In this document: piece by piece, positions 33,093-41,517 of the stretch
Layout of the letters: each line of letters starts with the position of its first letter
Position numbering within the stretch: position 1 is the first letter of the stretch
Assembly: GCA_900129675.1 (NCBI GenBank)
Contig: FSRD01000002.1
Location: forward strand, 62,001 to 126,000
Reading direction: 5' to 3'
Source of the DNA: Bradyrhizobium erythrophlei
Lineage (GTDB): Bacteria > Pseudomonadota > Alphaproteobacteria > Rhizobiales > Xanthobacteraceae
DNA: 64,000 nucleotides
The notes under the pieces: model-generated
Seen by the model: the letters and a program-made list of their open reading frames with translations, nothing else
What the model was told of the DNA's origin: nothing
Database searches by the model: none
Program-made: the position numbers and the translations under genes

Positions 33093-33785
33093 ATGACGAA
33101 CCCGGTATTTCCGCGCACCCAGAGAATCGGCATCTTCGTCTACCCGAATTTCGAGCCGATCGACGTGTGGGGTTTCGCCGAGGCGTTTTCGATCGCGCGC
33201 TTCCTCGGCACCGGCTATTCGGACCCGCCGCCCTATCCGTTCGAGATCGTCCTGATCAGCCGGGACGGCAGCAACGTCAAAAGCATCAACGGACCATCCG
33301 TGGCACCCGATTGGGATTTCAGGAAGGCGCTGCAGGAGCCGCTCGATCTGCTGATGATACCGGGCGGCGGCGGCACCTGGCCGCTGCTCGATGAAAAAGA
33401 TCACCCGGCCGACGTCGCGGCCCTGCTCGACTGGATCCACGCGATGGATGCCAGGGTGCGGATCATGGCGTCGGTTTGCACCGGGGCCGGGGTATTGGCG
33501 CGCGCCGGGCTGCTCGACGGGTTGCCGGCCGCTACCAATCACGGAGCGTTCGATGCGGTGAGGCTGTGGGGCCCGAAGGTGCTGTGGGACAGTGTCTCCC
33601 GTTGGGTCGATGCCGGAAAATATGTCTCTTCCGCCGGCGTTTCGGCGGGCACTGATATGGGATTATATCTCGTCTCCCGGATGGCAGGACGCGCGGTCGC
33701 GGAAAACGCGGTTTCGGCCGCCGAATATGACTGGCACCGCGATCCGCAGACGCCGATCTACTATCCGCTGCAGGCGCAGGTGTAG
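33093..33785 (+). CDS. DJ-1/PfpI family protein (GATase1-like)
   Basis: A 230-residue DJ-1/PfpI-superfamily protein: RIGIFVYPNFEPIDVWGFAE at the start, LLMIPGGGGTWPLLD, and a nucleophile elbow RIMASVCTGAGVLARAGLL with Cys at about 130. It ends EYDWHRDP..IYYPL. AGGAGG lies eight bases upstream of the ATG, which comes two bases after the flavoprotein stop, so it is likely the fourth gene of the operon. Relatives include isonitrile hydratases and the sensor domains of AraC-like regulators. The role with the CTQ oxidase is unknown. Confidence 0.85.
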   Translation: MTNPVFPRTQRIGIFVYPNFEPIDVWGFAEAFSIARFLGTGYSDPPPYPFEIVLISRDGSNVKSINGPSVAPDWDFRKALQEPLDLLMIPGGGGTWPLLDEKDHPADVAALLDWIHAMDARVRIMASVCTGAGVLARAGLLDGLPAATNHGAFDAVRLWGPKVLWDSVSRWVDAGKYVSSAGVSAGTDMGLYLVSRMAGRAVAENAVSAAEYDWHRDPQTPIYYPLQAQV

Positions 33786-33813
33786 CGGAGCGGAAAATTT
33801 CGTGTGGCCGGCG

Positions 33814-35529
33814 TTACGAGGGCCACAGCTCCGCGCCGATATGCTTGCCCGCGATGTAGCCGAACGTCAGCGCCGGTCCCAGCGTGATGCCGGCGCCGGG
33901 ATAGTTGCCGCCCATGATGCTCGCCATGTCGTTGCCGGCGGCGTAGAGGCCGGGAATCGGGCGGCCGTCGGCATCGAGCGCGCGGGCGTTCTCGTCGGTC
34001 TTGATCCCGGCATAGGTGCCGAGATCGCCGATCACCAGTTTGATTGCGTAAAACGGCCCGTCCTTGACCGGCGCGATGCAGGGATTCGGGCCGTGCAACG
34101 CATCGCCCTGATAGCGGTTGTAGGCGCGCGATCCCTTGCCGAACGCGGGATCGCGCCCTTCGGCGGCGGATGTGTTGAACGCGGCAATCGTTGTCGCGAG
34201 TGCGTTCGGATCGATCCCCGCTTTTGCCGCGAGTTCGGCCAGCGTTGCGCCGCGCTTGAGATAGCCGGTTGCGAGATGATGGCCGAGCGGCATCGGAAAC
34301 GGCGGCACGCAGCCAAGGCCGTATTTTCGCAAAGCACGATGATCGCAGATCAGGAACGCGGAAATCTCTTCGCCGGGCTTGGCCGCCTTCATCATCGCCT
34401 GCACGAAATCGTGGTAGGAATTGCCTTCATTGGCAAAGCGCGCGCCGTCGCGTGTCACCGCGATCACGCCGGGCTTGGCGCGGTCGATGAAATGCGGCAT
34501 CACGCCCTTGCTTCCGTCCTTGCGCGTGGTGATCGAGACCGGCACCCAGGCCGCCGCATTCGGGAGGGAATCCTCGACGCGGCCGCCGGCGGCTTCCGCC
34601 AGTCGCAATCCGTCGCCGGTATTGCCGGTGGGGCCGGGCGAGAAGTGCTCATTTCCCGTCGGCGCATGCGGAAACATCTTTTTCCGCCGCGCCACGTCGT
34701 GCGGAAAGCCGCCGCAGGCGAGCACCACGCCGCGTTTGGCAGTGACGCGAACGAGACGCCCGTCGCGTTCGACCATCGCGCCGCGCACCGCGCCGTCCTC
34801 GACGATCAATTCGCGCACCGGCGACGACAGCCACAGCGGAATCCGCAAATCGAATGCCGATTTCGCCAGACGCCCGGCCAGCGCATTGCCGTTGGTAAGG
34901 TTCATGCCGCGGCCAAAGCGCATCACGTCCATGGCGTGTTTCGACAGCCGCTTGGCGACATAGAACGCAGATGCGACCGATTTTGTCGCGCGCATGAAAT
35001 GGATGATCTCCTTGCCGGAGCCCAGCATCATGCCGAACACGGTGAGTTCCGGCAGCGGCGCGCCCAGATTCTTGATGTGCTCGCCCAATTCACGGCCGTC
35101 GAACGGCCGCGTCACCATCGACCGGCCGCCCTGCGCGCCGCCCGGCGCCTCGGCGTGATAATCCGGAAACGTCAGCGGCATGTCGAACCGCACCGCAGTC
35201 TTTGTCGTGAAGAAATCGACGGCTTCGGGACCCGCGGTCAGAAACGCGTCGACGCGCGCGGCATCAAAACTGTTGCCGGCTTCGTGGCGGAGATAAGTCC
35301 GCGCCTGGTCCGGGCTTTCGGTGATGCCCCAGGCCCGCGCCAGCGAGGTGCCGGGAATCCAGAGCCAGCCGCCGGAGCGTGCGGTGGTGCCGCCAAAGCG
35401 CGGCTCCTTTTCCACGATCAGGACGTTGAGGCCGCAATGCCCCGCGGTGACCGCCGCCGACATCCCGGCAGCACCGGAGCCGACCACCAGCGCGTCGCAT
35501 TCGCAAGTGTCGTCGGAGCTGTCCGCCAC
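33814..35529 (-). CDS. FAD-dependent dehydrogenase (3-ketosteroid dehydrogenase/fumarate reductase type)
   Basis: A 571-residue flavoprotein. The FAD motif is CDALVVGSGAAGMSAAVTAG (residues about 11-30), followed by EKEPRFGGTTARSGGWLWIP, typical of 3-ketosteroid-delta-1-dehydrogenase and succinate-dehydrogenase-like flavoproteins. The C-terminal PGLYAAGNDMASIMGGNYPG and GAGITLGPALTFGYIAG close the FAD site. Likely substrates are steroid-like or other enone compounds. It is convergent with the PfpI gene (28-base gap) and monocistronic. Confidence 0.88.
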   Translation of the reverse strand: MADSSDDTCECDALVVGSGAAGMSAAVTAGHCGLNVLIVEKEPRFGGTTARSGGWLWIPGTSLARAWGITESPDQARTYLRHEAGNSFDAARVDAFLTAGPEAVDFFTTKTAVRFDMPLTFPDYHAEAPGGAQGGRSMVTRPFDGRELGEHIKNLGAPLPELTVFGMMLGSGKEIIHFMRATKSVASAFYVAKRLSKHAMDVMRFGRGMNLTNGNALAGRLAKSAFDLRIPLWLSSPVRELIVEDGAVRGAMVERDGRLVRVTAKRGVVLACGGFPHDVARRKKMFPHAPTGNEHFSPGPTGNTGDGLRLAEAAGGRVEDSLPNAAAWVPVSITTRKDGSKGVMPHFIDRAKPGVIAVTRDGARFANEGNSYHDFVQAMMKAAKPGEEISAFLICDHRALRKYGLGCVPPFPMPLGHHLATGYLKRGATLAELAAKAGIDPNALATTIAAFNTSAAEGRDPAFGKGSRAYNRYQGDALHGPNPCIAPVKDGPFYAIKLVIGDLGTYAGIKTDENARALDADGRPIPGLYAAGNDMASIMGGNYPGAGITLGPALTFGYIAGKHIGAELWPS

Positions 35530-35619
35530 GCTAGCTGTCCTGCTTGTTATTCAAGCGGACATTTGGGTTCGGATGGATTGGCCTGTCAATCGCGCGGGCG
35601 GACGGCTCGATTCGCCGGC

Positions 35620-37785
35620 TCAGTTTTCCGCCGCCGAAAGAACCCCGTGAACGCGGGAAGCCAGCGCACTCTCCGAGAACGGCTTCTGGATCAGCGAGAC
35701 GCCGGGATCGAGCCGTCCCTGATGCACGATGGCGTTGCGGGAGTAACCGGTCATATACAGTATCTTCAGCCCCGGGCGATGTTGTCTTGCGGCGTCGCCA
35801 AGCACGCGGCCATTGATTCCGGGCATCACGACATCGGTCAGCAGCAGGTCGATCGGGCCGGGCTGTTGAACCAGGGCAAGCGCGGTTTCGCCGTCGGGCG
35901 CTTCGAGGACACCGTAATTGAGGCTGCGCAATGTTTCCGTCACGTAGGAACGGACGTCCGGATCGTCCTCCACCACGAGGACCGTCTCCTGCCTGCCTTT
36001 CTGGCTCTCGGGAGTTTTGGTTTCATTTTTGGCTTCGGCGCGCCGGATGAAACTACGGGGCAGGTAAATCTTGACTGTCGTTCCCTCGCCCGGTTCGCTG
36101 TAGATGCGGATGTGGCCGCCGCTCTGTCTGACGAAGCCATGGACCTGGCTAAGGCCGAGACCGGTCCCGGTGCCGGCCGGCTTGGTGGTGAAGAATGGAT
36201 CGAACGCCTTGCTGATGACTTCCTGCGACATGCCGGTGCCGGTATCGGTCATCGAGATCGTTACGTATTGACCCGGCTTCACGCCGTCCACGGTCTCGCA
36301 ATAGGCCTCATCCAGAGACGCATTGCCGGTTTCGATCGTCAGCTTGCCACCCGATTGCATCGCGTCGCGCGCGTTGATCGCGAGGTTGAGCAGCGCGGAT
36401 TCCAGTTCCGCCTGGTCGACTTCCGTCAGCCATAGGCCACCGCCGCGCACGGTTTCGATGAGAATGGTCTCGCCCAGCGTGCGGCCGAGAAGATCGGACA
36501 TATCCGCCACCAGCCGGTTGGCGTCGATCGGACGCGGATTGAGCGGCTGGTTGCGCGAAAACGCCAGCAGCCGCTTGATGAGTTCCGCCGCGCGTTCAGC
36601 GGCATGATAAACGTTGGTCAATAACCGCTGTTGCCGGCCTTCCGGCGTCTGCCGCAATGCCAGCTGCAGATTGCCGAGGATGATGGTCAAGAGATTGTTG
36701 AAGTCGTGCGCCACGCCGCCGGTCAATTGCCCGACTGCCTCCATTTTCTGCGCCTGGCGGAGGCTGGCTTCGGCAGCTTCGCGCCGTTCGGCCTCGTCAT
36801 AAAGCTGGCCGGTTGTTTTCATCGCCAGCAGGATCAGCACGATGAAAAAGACGGTCGCGGGAAGTCCGTAGACCAGATGGCCGGCCATCTGCCACAGCCA
36901 GCCCTGCACGATATCCCGGGTCGCCAGGCTCGAAGTGACATAGAGTGGGAATCCCTCGAGCTTGCGCACCGCAAATCGCCGCTCGATCCCGTCGACACCG
37001 GAAACCGACGTGTATTGGCCGCCTTCAGGACTGCGCGCGACCAATTTGCCGAAGCCGGTTGAAGCGTCGAGCTTGATGCCGGTCATGGTCGGTACCGGGT
37101 AACGCGCGAGTACGGCGCCGTCGTCCCTGATCAAGGCAAAGCTCGCGCTGGTGCGCTCGGCCAGCGGTTCATAGAGCCGTTCGAAGGCCTGGGGCAGCAC
37201 CGAGATTTCGGTGATGCCGGAGAAGGTTCCGGAGGTGTCCGTGCGCCATTTGCTGACGGGGACGATCAGCCGGCCCGTCTTCCGGATGCGCTGCACCTCG
37301 CCGATATGAAGGTTCGAATCCGGGACCAACTGGCTTTTCAGATAGGCGCGATCGGGCGCGTTCGCGGCCGGTGCAACCGGGAAGAACAGCGAGGATACGA
37401 TGGCGTCGCCCTGTGCGTTCAGGATCCAGACCGATCCGATGTCCGGCAGCGCGTTGACAAACTGCTTGAGGCGCTCGCTCAACTCGGCTTCGTTGATGCG
37501 AAGCGTCTGCTCGGTGCGTCCGCGCGTGATCTGCTCGACGCTGTCGAACGTCACGTTGATCGAGCGGAACACCCGTAGCGCCTGCTCGGCGCTGAGGTCC
37601 AGCCCCTGCTTGATCCGCTCATCGGCGCGGCTGAAGGCGGTACGGTAGTTCGCCCAGGATGCATAGCAGAACAGCAACAGCGGAAACACGACGCTCGCTG
37701 CGAGCATCAACCGCAAGCTTCGAAGCGCAGCGTTACGGCGCGTTCGCATGCGGAAAATTCGCTCCCTGCTGAATCGATCGGACAT
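35620..37785 (-). CDS. Hybrid sensor histidine kinase with receiver domain
   Basis: A protein of about 721 residues. The N-terminal transmembrane helix (LRLMLAASVVFPLLLFCYAS) is followed by a large periplasmic sensor, probably dCache-like, and a second helix (GLPATVFFIVLILLA). HisKA has the phospho-acceptor in VGQLTGGVAHDFNNLLTII. HATPase_c shows NLAINARDAM, DTGTGM and GTGTGLGLSQVHGFVRQ. A C-terminal REC domain holds VLVVEDDPDVRSYV and LLTDVVMPG. The start is uncertain: 37785 (MSDRF) or 37749 (MRTRR, GGGAG twelve bases upstream). No partner regulator is adjacent. Confidence 0.9.
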   Translation of the reverse strand: MSDRFSRERIFRMRTRRNAALRSLRLMLAASVVFPLLLFCYASWANYRTAFSRADERIKQGLDLSAEQALRVFRSINVTFDSVEQITRGRTEQTLRINEAELSERLKQFVNALPDIGSVWILNAQGDAIVSSLFFPVAPAANAPDRAYLKSQLVPDSNLHIGEVQRIRKTGRLIVPVSKWRTDTSGTFSGITEISVLPQAFERLYEPLAERTSASFALIRDDGAVLARYPVPTMTGIKLDASTGFGKLVARSPEGGQYTSVSGVDGIERRFAVRKLEGFPLYVTSSLATRDIVQGWLWQMAGHLVYGLPATVFFIVLILLAMKTTGQLYDEAERREAAEASLRQAQKMEAVGQLTGGVAHDFNNLLTIILGNLQLALRQTPEGRQQRLLTNVYHAAERAAELIKRLLAFSRNQPLNPRPIDANRLVADMSDLLGRTLGETILIETVRGGGLWLTEVDQAELESALLNLAINARDAMQSGGKLTIETGNASLDEAYCETVDGVKPGQYVTISMTDTGTGMSQEVISKAFDPFFTTKPAGTGTGLGLSQVHGFVRQSGGHIRIYSEPGEGTTVKIYLPRSFIRRAEAKNETKTPESQKGRQETVLVVEDDPDVRSYVTETLRSLNYGVLEAPDGETALALVQQPGPIDLLLTDVVMPGINGRVLGDAARQHRPGLKILYMTGYSRNAIVHQGRLDPGVSLIQKPFSESALASRVHGVLSAAEN

Positions 37786-37842
37786 CGATAGCAGTTGCGG
37801 GCGATTCCCGCCAGTTCGGCACCTTTTCCCGGAGCCTGGAGC

Positions 37843-37964
37843 ATGATCGGTTCTGATTGAATCAGAACCGATCATCTTCTAGATTCTTGTTTTTGACGAG
37901 TTTTCTTCACGCGAACCGGTGCCCGCTCCGGATCACGTCCGGGGCAGGCTTACTCGAAAACGCT
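37843..37964. repeat. 33-bp palindrome and repeat copy 1 of a dispersed intergenic element
   Basis: ATGATCGGTTCTGATT (37843-37858) and its reverse complement (37860-37875) form a perfect 16-base hairpin with one central base. Next, 37895-37964 (inverted orientation) matches the element at 40951-41019 at about 85 percent: AGCGTTTTCGAG..GCCTGCCCCGG..CACCGGTTCGCGTGAAG. It sits between the kinase and a periplasmic protein gene. I associate this family with Bradyrhizobium intergenic palindromes. Confidence 0.7.
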
Positions 37965-38441
37965 CTAGTTCCCCGGCTCGAACGTGCAATCGGCGCCGCC
38001 GCCGGCGTTTTCCTTGATCACCTTGGGATCGAGGGTGCAGGAGAGCTTGGAGAGAGCCTCGAAGATCGATCCGGCGGCGCCGTCGGAGGGAACGCCCGCC
38101 ATCACTTCGGTGGCGTAGATCTCGTTGGCCTTACGCCCCTTCAGGCTGCGCGTGGTCGTCTTGAAGGTCAGTTCGCAGGAGCGCGCGGTGATGTCGACAT
38201 TGGAGGTCCGGCAGACAATCTTGTCGGCGGTGACGGCGATCTTCTTGGCGTAGCCGATTTTGGAATTCCCCTCGAACAGCGCCGCCACGGCCTTCTTCTC
38301 GGCGGACGGCAACAGCGAGTAGGGCGCCACCACGCCGGCCAATGCCAGTGCCGTCGATCCCGATACCGTGGTCGGGGCCGCGGAGGTGCCGCCGGCCAGC
38401 GAAAGCGAGAGTGTCAGGACTGCCAATTTTCCAAGCTTCAT
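37965..38441 (-). CDS. Periplasmic hypothetical protein
   Basis: A 158-residue protein with a classic signal peptide: MKLGKLAVLTLSLSLAGGTS with likely cleavage after SAA near residue 22. The mature part has four cysteines (VCRTS, SCELTF, SCTLD, DCTFE), suggesting two disulfides, and a segment KKIAVTADKIVCRTSNVDIT. GAGGAGG precedes the ATG at 38441. Similar short secreted proteins occur in Bradyrhizobium; no function is known to me. Its stop abuts the repeat element. Confidence 0.75.
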   Translation of the reverse strand: MKLGKLAVLTLSLSLAGGTSAAPTTVSGSTALALAGVVAPYSLLPSAEKKAVAALFEGNSKIGYAKKIAVTADKIVCRTSNVDITARSCELTFKTTTRSLKGRKANEIYATEVMAGVPSDGAAGSIFEALSKLSCTLDPKVIKENAGGGADCTFEPGN

Positions 38442-38683
38442 TTTTGCCTCCTCGGCGTCTGGAATGCGGGATTGCCGTCGGTAGCATGCGGCGCAATCCA
38501 AAATAGTGAGGGATATCACACGCAATCCCGAAATATCGGTTCCGAAACCAGGCGAAGCCCGCGCCGGTGTGCCGTCCGGACACACCGGCTCCGCAGTTAG
38601 ACCCTTGCTCTTGCCAACCATCGGCGGCACATTTGCGCCCGCGACACACCGTTCGCCAAAAACAATGTCTTGAGGAACCCTCC

Positions 38684-39745
38684 ATGGCGGCGACGCGGAT
38701 CGACTGCGATATTCATCCCGCGGTGGGTGGCACCCGCACTACGCTGTTGCCCTATCTCGATGACCACTGGAAAGAGCAGGTGGTCAGCCGCGCGATCGAC
38801 GGCCTCGACCTCAACTCCTATCCGCCCGCGATGCCGCTTTCCGGCCGGCCCGACTGGCGGCCCGCCGAGGGCAAGCCCGGCAGCGATCTCGCGATGGTGC
38901 AGCGCGGCGCGTTCGACCAGCTCGGATCGAGCCACGCGATCTGCAATGTGGTCTACGGCGCGCAAGCCGTGTTCGATCCCTATATGGCGGCCGGCTTCTG
39001 CAAGGCGATCAACGACTGGATCGCGGCCGAATGGCTGTCGAAGGATGCAAGATTGCGCGCCTCGATCGTGGTGCCGATGCAGGCGCCGGATCTCGCAGTC
39101 GAGGAAATCGAGCGCCGCGCCGCCGACGAGCGCTTCGTCTCCGTGCTGGTGCTGTCGCAAGGCGAGACGCTGCTCGGACGGCGGCATTTTTGGCCGGTGT
39201 ATCAGGTGGCCGAGAAATACAAACTGCCGATCGCGATCCATGCCGGCAGCCAGTATCGCGGCGCGCCGAGCTCGATCGGCTGGCCGTCCTATCGCTACGA
39301 ATATTATCTGGCCGAAGCGCAGGCGTTCCAGGCGCAAGTCTTGAGCCTGATCTATGAAGGCGTGTTCGGAAAGTTTCCGGGTCTGAAGGTGGTGCTGATG
39401 GAATCCGGCGTGAGCTGGCTGCCGGCCTTCATGTGGCGCGCCAACAAGACCTGGCGCGGCGTGCGCGTCGAGGTGCCCTGGGTCGAACGCGAGCCGGCCT
39501 CGATCATGCGCGACCACATCCGCGTCACCATGCAGCCGTTCGACGGCCCGCCGGATGCTGCCGGCGTCGCCGACGTGATCGAGCAGATCGGCTCCGACAG
39601 GATGTTTTTGTTCGCGTCCGATTATCCGCACTGGCAGTTCGACGGCGACGACCCGATGCCGCCGCACCTGCCGAAGAGTATCGTCTCGCGCATGTGTGAA
39701 GAAAACCCGCTGGAAACCTTTCCGCGGCTCAAGCTCGACTCGTAA
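38684..39745 (+). CDS. Amidohydrolase-family metal-dependent hydrolase (1)
   Basis: A 353-residue TIM-barrel hydrolase of the amidohydrolase-2 type. The N-terminal RIDCDIHPAV carries the DxH metal motif. KLPIAIHAGS supplies a further histidine, and FASDYPHWQFDGDDP has the conserved SDYPH segment near the C-terminus. Relatives hydrolyse or decarboxylate aromatic or cyclic substrates such as ACMSD-type compounds. TGAGGA precedes the ATG. It is the first gene of a probable catabolic run with a paralogue, a Rieske protein and a quinone oxidoreductase. Confidence 0.88.
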   Translation: MAATRIDCDIHPAVGGTRTTLLPYLDDHWKEQVVSRAIDGLDLNSYPPAMPLSGRPDWRPAEGKPGSDLAMVQRGAFDQLGSSHAICNVVYGAQAVFDPYMAAGFCKAINDWIAAEWLSKDARLRASIVVPMQAPDLAVEEIERRAADERFVSVLVLSQGETLLGRRHFWPVYQVAEKYKLPIAIHAGSQYRGAPSSIGWPSYRYEYYLAEAQAFQAQVLSLIYEGVFGKFPGLKVVLMESGVSWLPAFMWRANKTWRGVRVEVPWVEREPASIMRDHIRVTMQPFDGPPDAAGVADVIEQIGSDRMFLFASDYPHWQFDGDDPMPPHLPKSIVSRMCEENPLETFPRLKLDS

Positions 39746-39837
39746 TTGATCATGATCCGGACCCGGAGGGCCACGTTAGTGCAAAGTGGATACCGGTTTT
39801 CCGAAGAGATCATGATCCGGAATAAAAGGAGGATCGC
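39746..39837 (+). repeat. Intergenic palindromic repeat related to the dispersed element
   Basis: TGATCATGATCCGGA (39749-39763) recurs near 39810-39823 (ATCATGATCCGG), and GTGGATACCGGTTTTCCGAAGA in between resembles the core GTGGATACCGGTTCGCGTGAAGA of the copy at 40951. It is a variant of the same repeat group. The end of the repeat provides the leader (AAGGAGG) of the second amidohydrolase. Confidence 0.5.
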
Positions 39838-40950
39838 ATGAGTGATGTCATCGACCGCCCCATCCTCGAGCAGGAAGTCGCCGCCAAAAGCCGGCTGCGG
39901 ATCATCGATTGCGACGTGCATCCGAGCCTGCATTCGCACACCGACCTGCACCAGTTCATGTCGAAACGCTGGCAGCAGCATTTCAAGGAATATGGCAGCC
40001 ATCTGCGCACGCCCTATATCGGCACCACGCCCTATCCGCGCTCCTCGCCCTTGATCGCGCGGCGCGACGCCTGGCCGCCGACCGGCGGACCGCCCGGTTC
40101 CGATCTCGAATTCATGCAGAAGCAGCACCTCGATCCGCTCGATGTCGAATACGGCATCTTGCAGGTGCTCGATCTCTTCATTTTCTCGCAACAGAACCTC
40201 GAATTCGGCGCTGCGATCCAGCGCGCCATCAACGACTGGCAGCTGGCATTCTGGTCTGACCGCGATCCCCGACTGAAGGCCTCGATTCTGGCCGGGCAGG
40301 ACGACACAGAGTTTGCGATCGCCGAGATCGAGCGCTGCGCAAAAACCGGGCGTTATGTCCAGATCAACGTCTGCCCGCGCGCCAACGAGCCGCTGGGCCG
40401 CCGGCGCTACTGGCCGATCTACGAACGCGCGCAGGAACTCGGCCTGCCGCTCGGCATTCACGTCGGCGGCTATGGCGGGCACGCGCCGACCGGCGGCGGC
40501 TGGCCGTCCTATTATTGCGAGGAGCATCAGTCCAACGCGCATACGATGGGGTCGATGCTCACGAGCCTGGTGCTCGAAGGCGTTCCGGAGCGTTTCCCGA
40601 AACTCAAGATCGTGTTCATCGAGGGCGGCTTCGGCTGGATCCCGTCGACCATGTGGCGGATGGATCGGCAGTTCGATCGCTTCCGCAGCGAAGTGCCGCA
40701 CCTCAAGCGGCGCCCGTCCGAATATGTGAAGGAGCATTTCTGGTTCACGACCCAGCCGATCGACGAGCCGGATGAAGCAAAACATCTGCGCTCGCTGATC
40801 GAATGGGTCGGCGTCGATCGCCTGCTGTTCTCGTCGGATTACCCGCATTGGGACTTTGACGATCCGCGCTTCGCGTTCAAGACGCCGCTGACGGAGATCG
40901 AACGGGCCAGGATCTTCAGCAGCAACGCCCGCGCGCTGTACAAGTTGTAA
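39838..40950 (+). CDS. Amidohydrolase-family metal-dependent hydrolase (2)
   Basis: A 370-residue paralogue of the preceding enzyme. LRIIDCDVHPSLHSH carries the N-terminal DxH metal ligands, LPLGIHVGGYGGHAPTGGGW a further histidine, and LLFSSDYPHWDFDDPRF the C-terminal motif. AAGGAGG lies just upstream of the ATG. It has the same fold as gene 1 but only moderate identity, so they are old duplicates and may act on related substrates or as a hetero-oligomer. Exact substrate unknown; neighbours suggest ring-compound catabolism. Confidence 0.88.
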   Translation: MSDVIDRPILEQEVAAKSRLRIIDCDVHPSLHSHTDLHQFMSKRWQQHFKEYGSHLRTPYIGTTPYPRSSPLIARRDAWPPTGGPPGSDLEFMQKQHLDPLDVEYGILQVLDLFIFSQQNLEFGAAIQRAINDWQLAFWSDRDPRLKASILAGQDDTEFAIAEIERCAKTGRYVQINVCPRANEPLGRRRYWPIYERAQELGLPLGIHVGGYGGHAPTGGGWPSYYCEEHQSNAHTMGSMLTSLVLEGVPERFPKLKIVFIEGGFGWIPSTMWRMDRQFDRFRSEVPHLKRRPSEYVKEHFWFTTQPIDEPDEAKHLRSLIEWVGVDRLLFSSDYPHWDFDDPRFAFKTPLTEIERARIFSSNARALYKL

Positions 40951-41019
40951 AGCGTTTTCGAGCAAGCCTGCCCCGGGCGTGATCCAGGGTGGATACCGGT
41001 TCGCGTGAAGAAAACGCGT
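40951..41019 (+). repeat. Dispersed intergenic repeat, copy 2
   Basis: AGCGTTTTCGAGCAAGCCTG through GGATACCGGTTCGCGTGAAG to AAAACGCG, the same element as at 37895-37964 but reversed. The ends AGCGTTTTC and GAAAACGC are complementary, so it can fold into a long stem. It fills the gap between the hydrolase and the Rieske gene. Confidence 0.7.
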
Positions 41020-41040
41020 AAAAGAAGAGTTCGTACGTCA

Positions 41041-41466
41041 ATGACCCGTCACATCGTCGCCCGCACGTCAGATATCCCGCTTGGCGGCAACAAGGTATTC
41101 GGCGTGGAAGGACGCGACATCGTCATCTTCCACGTCAACGGCGAATTCTTTGCGCTGCTCAATCGCTGCCCGCATGAAGGCGCGCCGCTGGCGAAGGCCG
41201 CCTGCGTGGCGCGGCTGACCTCGCCGGAGCCCGGCGTCTACCAGCGCTCGCGCGTCGGCGAATTGCTGCGCTGTCCCTGGCACGGTTGGGAATTCGACAT
41301 GCGCAACGGCCAATCCTGGTTCGATCCGCAGCGGGTCAAGGTGAGGTCGTATCCGGTCGCGGTCGAGAGCGGCCAAGTGCTGGCAGAGGGGCTCGAAAAG
41401 GGCCCGTATGTCGCCGAGACCTTTCCGGTCCATGTCGAGGACAATTACGTCATCGTCGAGACCTAG
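41041..41466 (+). CDS. Rieske [2Fe-2S] ferredoxin-like protein
   Basis: A 141-residue Rieske-fold protein. Cluster ligands are in NRCPHEGAPLAK (Cys and His) and LLRCPWHGWEFDMRNGQSW (Cys and His), the C-x-H and C-x-x-H arrangement of Rieske ferredoxins. It has no membrane helix, so it is soluble and likely feeds electrons to an oxygenase or reductase. No oxygenase is adjacent. The start at 41041 was preferred because 41005 lies in the repeat. The ribosome-binding site is weak (AGAAGAG). Confidence 0.9.
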   Translation: MTRHIVARTSDIPLGGNKVFGVEGRDIVIFHVNGEFFALLNRCPHEGAPLAKAACVARLTSPEPGVYQRSRVGELLRCPWHGWEFDMRNGQSWFDPQRVKVRSYPVAVESGQVLAEGLEKGPYVAETFPVHVEDNYVIVET

Positions 41467-41517
41467 CGCCGCCGCAACATTTTCCCAGTCGTTCACCTCA
41501 CCTGAAGGAGCCATTCC

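Noticed and set aside
33592..36435. A 947-codon open frame on the plus strand
   Set aside because: It is the antisense of the FAD dehydrogenase and histidine kinase genes; its translation is histidine/arginine-rich, has no motif and is explained by high GC codon bias.
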